Shown piece after piece: positions 57,579 through 64,000 of a stretch of DNA of 64,000 bases. This DNA comes from Zopfochytrium polystomum (Eukaryota > Chytridiomycota > Chytridiomycetes > Chytridiales > Chytridiaceae): NCBI GenBank assembly GCA_025765615.1, contig JAIVFJ010000078.1, positions 208,679-272,678 on the forward strand, read 5' to 3'. Positions within the stretch are counted from its first letter, which is position 1. Every line of letters starts with the position of its first letter. Below the pieces are notes generated by a model, which saw only the letters and a list, made by a program, of their open reading frames with translations, ran no database searches and was not told the origin of the DNA. Made by a program: the position numbers and the translations under genes.

Positions 57579-59028
57579 CAGATCGTTCAAGTCGCCGCGC
57601 TTTGTGCAGTCGTTCTTTAGGAATGGCGGTGGAAAGGACCTGGGCCGAGGCAACCGTCCACCTTCGCTCCGCACGAGGCCGTCCGTCTCCTCCATCCGCA
57701 CCCTCAACTCCCCCGCCCCCGGCGAGTTGCTTTACCCGACGATGGACACGGTCCCCCCGTCTCTCGCCTCGGCGTCATCGTCTCAACCGTCCTCCACGTC
57801 CACGACCCCCCTCAGCGCCACAACTCTCAACCACCACCACCAGCAAAAGTACCACTACCACCAGTTCTCGTCTCCGGACGCCGCCGCCATCCCTCCCACC
57901 CCGCCCTACGCATTGGGCGTCCGCAAAATGTCATTTGGCGCCTCCGCAACATCCCCCGCTACCGACTTGCCACCAAGCTCACCCACGCCGTTTGTAGTCT
58001 CGCGCACGTCAGAATCGAACGATGACGGCCTTCTTCCCCTCAAGGCGTTCACGTCCACGGCGCAGTTTCATCACCGCAAAAACAGCTTCCGCGACATGCC
58101 CCAGAGCGTCGGAAGCCTCGCCCGCTCGAATTCAATGTCGACAAACGTGAGTCGCGACACCACCGCCCCTAAACGCCAGTGTAGGAACCCACCACCGTCC
58201 CCGCCGAAGCCGGGGCGACACCGGCTCCGCCGTCGGATCCGCTTTCGACGAGGACGAAGATAGCCTTGACGAAGAGGACGACGCAAGCATCTGGTTGCGG
58301 CACGGCATTGACCCATCTCTGGCTGTTCCTGGCTCTGCTGCCGACATTGCCTCGATCGCGTCGGGCATCTCCTCTGCAGGATCTCGTGCGGGAGCTGCGC
58401 AGGCCAACCCGACCGTTCCGCGCAGGCAGCATTCCACCGCTTCCAACAATCACTACTCGTCCGGCCAGCGAGGATTCCAAGCTTTCAACTCCGCGCCGTT
58501 ACCCCCCGTCGCCTCACCTAAGGGCGAAGAGCGTAGCGGCCACTCCAGCATCGTCTTCCGCGCTTGCCATCGCAAGCTATCCGTCGCCGGAGATATCCCC
58601 CGCCATGATCAACTCTTCTGTGTCGGCGACGGCCATCCCAGGGCACCAGTACATTTTGGCCGCGGCGGCAGCGGCCGCATCGGCGGAGAACGGCCCCACC
58701 GCCGCCCCCGGCACGACGCTGCCGCTGCCCCCCCACGATGCAAAACCGCAGTAACTCCATCCTCTCGTCCCGCACGTCTTCAACAAACTCTTCTCTATCG
58801 TCACCACGCACGACAGCCTCCTCGCTCCTGTACGATGGTTTCTCGGCCCGCGCCGGATCGCACTTGAGCAGCATTCGTTCGACTAGCGTCGTTGTCGGCG
58901 GCTCGCAGCTGGACGCGGCCGAACGCAGGCTGATGGACGCCGCTTCTGCCGTCGCTGCGGCGGCAGCTGCAGGCGGCCTTTCTGTTGCCATGGCCGTCGA
59001 TGATTTTGGCAGCTCTGAACGCCATTGA
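56508..59028 (+). CDS. Ser/Asn/Gly-rich hypothetical protein, frameshifted
   Basis: Not recognised. Exon 1 is 56508-57172 and exon 2 starts at 57582 after a (CA)n tract that ends exactly at the acceptor. Exon 1 encodes a disordered protein with Asn/Ser and Gly runs. The junction gives LKESFKSPRFVQSFFRNGGG, the most conserved-looking part. Downstream, natural-looking Ser-rich sequence continues in three successive frames: to about 58146, then an acidic segment (DEDEDSLDEEDDASIWLRHG), then from about 58500, then from about 58735 to the stop at 59028. The last two switches fall in C6 and C7 runs. A GTGAGT at 58147 could mark a real intron. Likely one long low-complexity protein with indel errors or decay. 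Possibly regulatory, but no function can be assigned. Confidence 0.6.
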
Positions 59029-59031
59029 GAA

Positions 59032-61658
59032 GTGAAGAGGTGCGACGAAGGCAGCTACATTTGTATAGTACGGTGATGCACGTTGACCTGGCGTTGCAGA
59101 GGCGCCAGCGCCTCTGGACGGCACGGACAGCGGTGATGTTCTTTCTGGATAATACTCCCCCCCTTAATGTAGTCAAGGCATGACGGTGTGTTGTACGTGG
59201 TTCTCTTTCTCGATCCGCCGAACTGTTGTTTTGGTTCAGGCGGATACGCCCCTCTCTTTTTCGTTCCTACTCTTTTCCCCTTCTCGACGCTCTGGAGCGC
59301 GTTCGATGGACGGGTTGGGAAGCGTGTCGGACCAGCAGAACGGTAGAAGTCGTCTGGAAATGTGATCGAACAGCAGGGCATCCGCGGACCGCCTCCCATG
59401 GTGTTGACCGATGGATCTCCCACGTTAATCCAGACGCGCTACCGATCATTTCGCATTCCAGGCCATCTACTCTAAGTTCCTAGCGCTCTCTTTCAGTTTC
59501 AGCCCCTCAGTTCCATGGACTAGGACAGTTTCTATTCCTCTTCATTGCATTCGACCTCAGTATTCGAGAATCATCTCCATGCATGCGTGCAACCTCATAC
59601 TGCAACAACAGGACTTCAAAATTTCTTCCGTTCCGAATCGATCTCAAAACCTCTTCTCATTAACCCACCAACTTCTTTCACTTCCACTGCCCTTCCCACC
59701 CTCTCCTGCCGTCCCATCTTCTCGAGTCATTTGTCATTTTCCCTTCGCAGTTTTCCCTGCCTCAACTTTCCATTCCTTGGCGTTCTGAGCTCCCATCGCA
59801 CTGCAGAGTCCTGTTAGAAGGCAGCTTGGAAAAAGTGGTACAAGGGGAAGGCCCTGCATTTTGCCCTCCCCCGACCCACTGCACCCAACTTCTCTCTGTA
59901 AGGTCCTTTGCAAGCGTTAACAGGTTTTGACGCTGTATCATTTTCGTCTCGTCTCTCTCCCTCTCTGTCTCTCTCTCTCTCTCTCTCTGGCGTGGTTTCT
60001 CCGTGGCGGGTGCGTCCGCTTCTTTCGCTTCAGCTTCGTTTCCTATCCCCGTGCGTTTACTCTTTCTTTTTTCGTTTGCTTGCTTGTTTTTGCTGTTTGC
60101 TTGTTTGTTCTTTTGTTTCACTACAGATTAGTTGGACGCCGTTCCGCTTTTTTCTTTCTTGTTCAACGTTGCCATTTCTCTTGGACACCGTTTCCTTTTT
60201 TTTTGCGTGTGTGTGAGCTCGCGTCACGCGTGAAGAGGGGGGTGGGTGAGTCCTTGAGTGTGCCATTAGCTTTTTTTTTGGATATATGTTTCTGCTGCTT
60301 TCACCTTCTTGTGCGACGCCAGGCTCCATTTCCCACTGGGGGCACGCTTGTGCTGCTTACGCTGGGCCAGTCCCGTCCCTCCCCAGTTTCTCGTCCAACC
60401 ACACAACCCCCCAGTCCCTTCCCTTCCCTTCCCCTCTCCGGACCTCACATACACACACTCTCTCTCGTCGACCCACTCGCAATGCGCGCCAGCTCCTGGG
60501 GATTTTCCCCTTGCACGGCCAGCTGACGTCGCACCCATTCGTTCTGAAGTCCGTCGCCTCCTCCCCGCCCTCCTCCTCCCCCTCATCCTCCCTTCCTTCG
60601 CCCTTTTCTTTTTTCCTTTTACCTTTCCATGGTCGCATGTTACCAAGAAGAAACAAGAGAGATGAAAGATAAAAAAAAAAAAAAAAAAATGCAATACGAA
60701 AAAGCCAGGCTGCCCGACCTATACTATGTTCATAAGAGCTTCTCCCATTGCGCCGTGACGGACGGACAGCCGGTTTGGATCAGCAGCGATGGCATATTTA
60801 CAAAAACCTCTCGAACGGCCGGTGCGATGACCCAGTTCGGCCTTGTTCGTGGGTGGGTGGTGGTGGGCGGACAGCTGCCTTGACAAGTGGTTCGGGCATG
60901 CCTCGGCTCCTGGCGTGCGAGCTCGTTTTTGGAAGAGCACCGAAAACATGCATTATCTATGCAACCCGGAGAGATGTTCCCCCCCTCCTTGGGTATCACC
61001 TTCAGAAAGGGCTTCCCCCTCCCTTTTCCCACCTCAGAGCGGGGGCGCATGGTTGGCTCACGCGCAAGGTTAAAGGTGAGCACCTGGTTGCCGCCCCATC
61101 CCTCACCGGAAGCTTGGACGACGGTCCCATTCGTTCGAGGGCGTCTCCGTGAACGGTCTGCTGCAATGGGATCGATCGACGCGTCGTTGAAGTATTTGAG
61201 AGCTCCTTTTTTTTTCTTCTTTTTTTTTATTCTCCTCCTTTTCCTCTCGGCGAGGTACAGCGGGAGGACCGAAAATGACGCAGGACGGGGGCAGAGGCGA
61301 TGGAGAGCGAGGGGTGAGCAAGGCGAAAGTGAAAATGAAAAGGTGTTGACGAGAGAGTGATGATGCTTCAGCGGCCTCTTTGCACTTTGCGACAAGGACA
61401 CACGATTGACGGGAAGCGTCTTGAAAGCGAGGATGCCCGTTGCCCAAACGACGCTGTCTATTCGTCATTTCCCTCTTTACTTCTGCTGGGGCTGTTTTCT
61501 ATGATGTGCAGTAACTGTTTCCCTCATTTTACTTTTTTTTTTTATCACAAACAGGTTTGGCCGTTCGACCCAGGTATAGAAGTTTTTGGTTCCGGTTTCA
61601 TCCCCACGTCCAACCAAACACAACCCCCCCTTTCCCACCTGCCAAGAAAAAGGCATCC
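59032..61658. other. Intergenic, no gene recognised
   Basis: Long spacer between a plus-strand and a minus-strand gene, so it should hold both 3' ends. T- and C-rich sequence at 59930-60640, a poly-A tract at about 60670-60689, and small frames on both strands with no recognisable content. Confidence 0.45.
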
Positions 61659-63709
61659 TCAGCACGCCAATACCGCCTCCTCGCCGCCGCTGTCGCCCTC
61701 CATCAGCGCCCACAGCGGCTGCTCCCCATCGTCCCAGTCACCGTCACCGTCGCAGTCATCGTCAACTACCACGTCGTCGTCGCAGCCGCCGATCCCGTAG
61801 CTGTCCTCCTCAGAGCCCTCCTGCCATGCAGCCACCACCCCAGTCGCCCAGCAGTGCTTGTCGTGGTGGCGAGGTCCCGCCAGAACGGCCGCCGCAGCGA
61901 AGTCCTGCGGCGCCTTGACCAGCACCCGCGGCACCACCCCCCCACCCGCACCCTTCCGCCGCAGCCGCCGTCGGAGCAACAGCCGCCGCAGGCGCCCCGC
62001 CGACCTCCTCCACAAACAGCGCCCGCCATCATCGCGCTGACCCGCCGCCGCTGCTCGCGCCCCGCGGTCGCCCCCCGCCCTCGCCGTCGCCCGCAGCACC
62101 GCCCGTGCACTGCCACCGCCCGTGACGACCCACGGCAACCGCAGAAACTCGTCCGCGCTGCACCGCGCCGCCGGCTCCCGCGCCAAACACGCCCGCACCG
62201 CCGCCCGCGCCCCGCCGCTGACCCCGTCGCACCACGGGGACGGGAACAAGAGCGCGTCGTCGTCCAAGCCGGAGGAAGAGGAGGAAGTGGAGGGCGCCGG
62301 TGGGAGGAACCCCGTCAGAAGCGCGTACAGCACGCACCCGAGCGCGTACGTGTCGAGCTTGGTCGCGTCCGCGATGCCGACGCCGCCGGAGACTGCCGCC
62401 CGACCGCGCGGCGGGGATGGCCGCCGCCGCAGTCGTCGCCGCCGCCGCCGGGGTTCCCCTTCCGTCACGTGAATGGGTGGTAGCGCGGCACCGGGGAGGC
62501 TCGACACAGCGGGCTGCGCCGGCGACGGCGCGGTGCAAAACGTCGCGGCCGACGACGCCCGCGAGAGCCCCGCTGCCCGCCCGTCGTAGCACCCCCCTTC
62601 TCCATCGTCGTCCTCATCATCATCTTCCTCGCTATCCGACGCCTCGTCCCCCACCGCCCCCGCGGCGTTCGCAGCAGCATCCATCGCCGCCACCACCTCC
62701 GGCGCAAGGTACCCGCGCGTGCCCCCCGCCCGCGCAGACCACCGCCGCACCCGCACCCGCCGTCGTCGTCGCCATCCCGAAATCAGCGAGCTTCACCCCC
62801 GCGCACCGACACCACGCCGTCCACCTCCCCCTCCTCGTCCCCAACGTCCACAACAAGGTTCTCCAGCTTCACGTCCCCGTGCGCGACCCCGCGCCCGTGC
62901 AGGTGCCGCAGCGCCGCCGCCGCGTCGCGCGCGCACGCCCGCGCCGCCGTCTCGCCCACGCCGCAAGTCGTAGTAGCTGCTGTAGAACCAGACGAGGTCG
63001 CGTACGCAAACAGCTCGCCCCCCGCGACCAGCTCTTGCACGAGCACCGCCGCGGCGGGGGTCTCGTAGTGCGCGTGGAAGGCCACGATGTTGGGGTGTGT
63101 GGCTGGCGCCGGCGACGGGGCCGGGGTGGTGGTGGTGGTGGAGGTCTGGGTGGTGGAGGCGGTGGGGCTGACGACGACCGGGAGGGACGCGAGCCGGTGC
63201 AGTCGCGCCTCGCGCCGCACGCGGGGCGGAAGAGTAGCCTGGCCGCGACTTGCGGAGGACTTTGAGCGCGACGGGACGCGCCCAGATGCGGTCGTAGGCG
63301 CTGTAGACGGTCGCGTGGGCGCCGCTGGAGTTGTGTGGGACGTACCGCGTTAGGACCCCAGTGTGCTTTGGTACTCAGAACCAAGGGGAGGGAGGGAGGG
63401 GAGTGGGGGTCGTCCCGCGGGTTCTCACCTTCCGACAATGTCCAGCACATCGAAGCGGCCGGCGAGGTACGCCGCGTCGACGTGCTGCGCCGTGTCGTCT
63501 TCTTCGTCGTCGTTGCGCTTGTTGTTGTTGTTGTTGTTGTTGTTTTTGTTGTTGTTTGCAAGGCCGTCGCACTGCTGGTCGGCGTGGCGGTGGTGCTCGT
63601 CGTGGTCGTTGCTGTCGCTGGTGCGGACGGCAAAGTCGTCGGCAAAGTAAGGCTGCGGAAAGCGGGAAAACAAGGCTGGCGCGGAGCGGCCGCTGGCGCA
63701 GTCGATCAT
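61659..63709 (-). CDS. Serine/threonine protein kinase, frameshifted
   Basis: Exon 1 is 63709-63429 and exon 2 starts at 63324, joined in phase 2 to complete the glycine loop GSGAHATVY. The N-terminus has an Asn run. Kinase motifs in order are VALKVL (ATP-binding Lys), HPNIVAFHAHYE, HGRGVAHGDVKLENL (catalytic loop with Gly in place of Arg of HRD), KLADFGMA, GTRGYLAPEV and TKLDTYALGCVLYALLTG. They lie in successive frames: shifts fall near 63249, at the C5 run 62796-62800 and at the C6 run 62722-62727, each one base. The activation-loop side carries a long acidic and Arg-rich insertion. After the kinase domain the frame continues as low-complexity sequence. CAMK/Hsl1-like is possible; the subfamily is unclear. 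Confidence 0.75.
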
Positions 63710-64000
63710 TCCTTTTTTTTTTTTTTTTTTTTTTTCCCTTCTTCTTTCCTTTGTGTGGGAGAGTGAGGAGTTGAGTTGTGGGTTTGGTGAAGAGCGAGGG
63801 GCGAGAATGAGAGTTTGAGGCCTTGAGGGAGGGTGGTGTTTGTGGGTGTGTGAGCGTGTCTTGCTGAAGAGATAGAGCAGAGAGGGTGCGCGCGTTGCGA
63901 GTCTTTACTTAACTTGGAAGAGGGAAGGGAAGGGGGCAAGAGCCAACGCCTTTATATATGGAAGGGGAGGGGGCTAACGAGAACGTGAGAGAGAGAGAGT
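63710..64000 (-). promoter_or_regulatory. Kinase promoter with TATA-like box
   Basis: On the minus strand the word CATATATAAAGG lies at about 63949-63960, some 240 bases upstream of the kinase ATG. An A-tract (T run on plus, 63714-63735) lies just before the start codon. Confidence 0.45.

Noticed and set aside
58266..58754. Single frame open through the third quarter of the Ser-rich gene after a 36-base intron
   Set aside because: Possible, but its first half is unlike the rest of the protein while another frame gives an acidic Ser-rich segment in keeping with it, and the intron would be very short. Kept only as an alternative.

Overview
This is nuclear DNA from an intron-rich eukaryote, most likely a zoosporic (chytrid-like) fungus. 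The fungal side of that call rests on a CipC/DUF3759-like protein, a fungal-type SurE phosphatase, an Rvs161/Hob3-type BAR protein and an egghead-like GT2 enzyme. The flagellated side rests on a Tectonic homologue, a ciliary transition-zone protein that non-flagellated fungi are expected to have lost. Coding exons are GC-rich with short GT-AG introns. Introns and spacers are packed with (TG)n, (CT)n, (GA)n, poly-A/T and A-rich tracts. The lineage call is inference from gene content only.

Layout. 1-1140 is an unidentified GC-rich low-complexity ORF cut by the window edge. 1.8-7.0 kb holds prefoldin subunit 5 (-), COP9 signalosome subunit 1 (-) and a divergent Tra2-type splicing regulator (+). 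7.0-14.2 kb is a gene-poor block of dispersed and duplicated non-coding repeats. 14.3-23.5 kb holds two paralogous six-cysteine GPI-type secreted proteins, a Tectonic and a pepsin-type aspartic protease, all (+) and all apparently secretory-pathway products. 24.3-33.4 kb holds a metallophosphoesterase (-, frameshifted), a SurE phosphatase (+), an egghead-like glycosyltransferase (+) and CipC (+). 33.9-34.9 kb is repeats and GC hairpins. 35.3-40.6 kb (-) is the most striking locus: a six-exon NLR-type receptor with a PB1-like N-terminus, a TIR domain, a NACHT ATPase and a WD40 array of 12 near-identical 42-residue units. 42.9-45.6 kb is an FAD oxidoreductase (-), 46.5-47.5 kb a steroid 5-alpha-reductase-like enzyme (+, frameshifted) and 48.2-50.0 kb the BAR protein (+). 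50.4-54.0 kb is a graveyard: a dead WD40 array related to the NLR, a MITE inserted in it, a repeat shared with 8.3 kb, a heat-shock-element/TATA promoter-like block and a Tc1/mariner relic. 56.5-59.0 kb is a Ser-rich protein (+, frameshifted) and 61.7-63.7 kb a protein kinase (-, frameshifted).

How the parts relate. Most genes are unrelated housekeeping functions (protein folding, neddylation control, splicing, membrane curvature, glycolipid synthesis). The NLR and its dead paralogue about 11 kb away suggest a local family of innate-immunity or self/non-self receptors in repeat-rich surroundings. Several conserved genes are interrupted by single-base indels, often in homopolymer runs. That may mean an unpolished assembly, so those frameshifts should not be read as pseudogenisation without read support.
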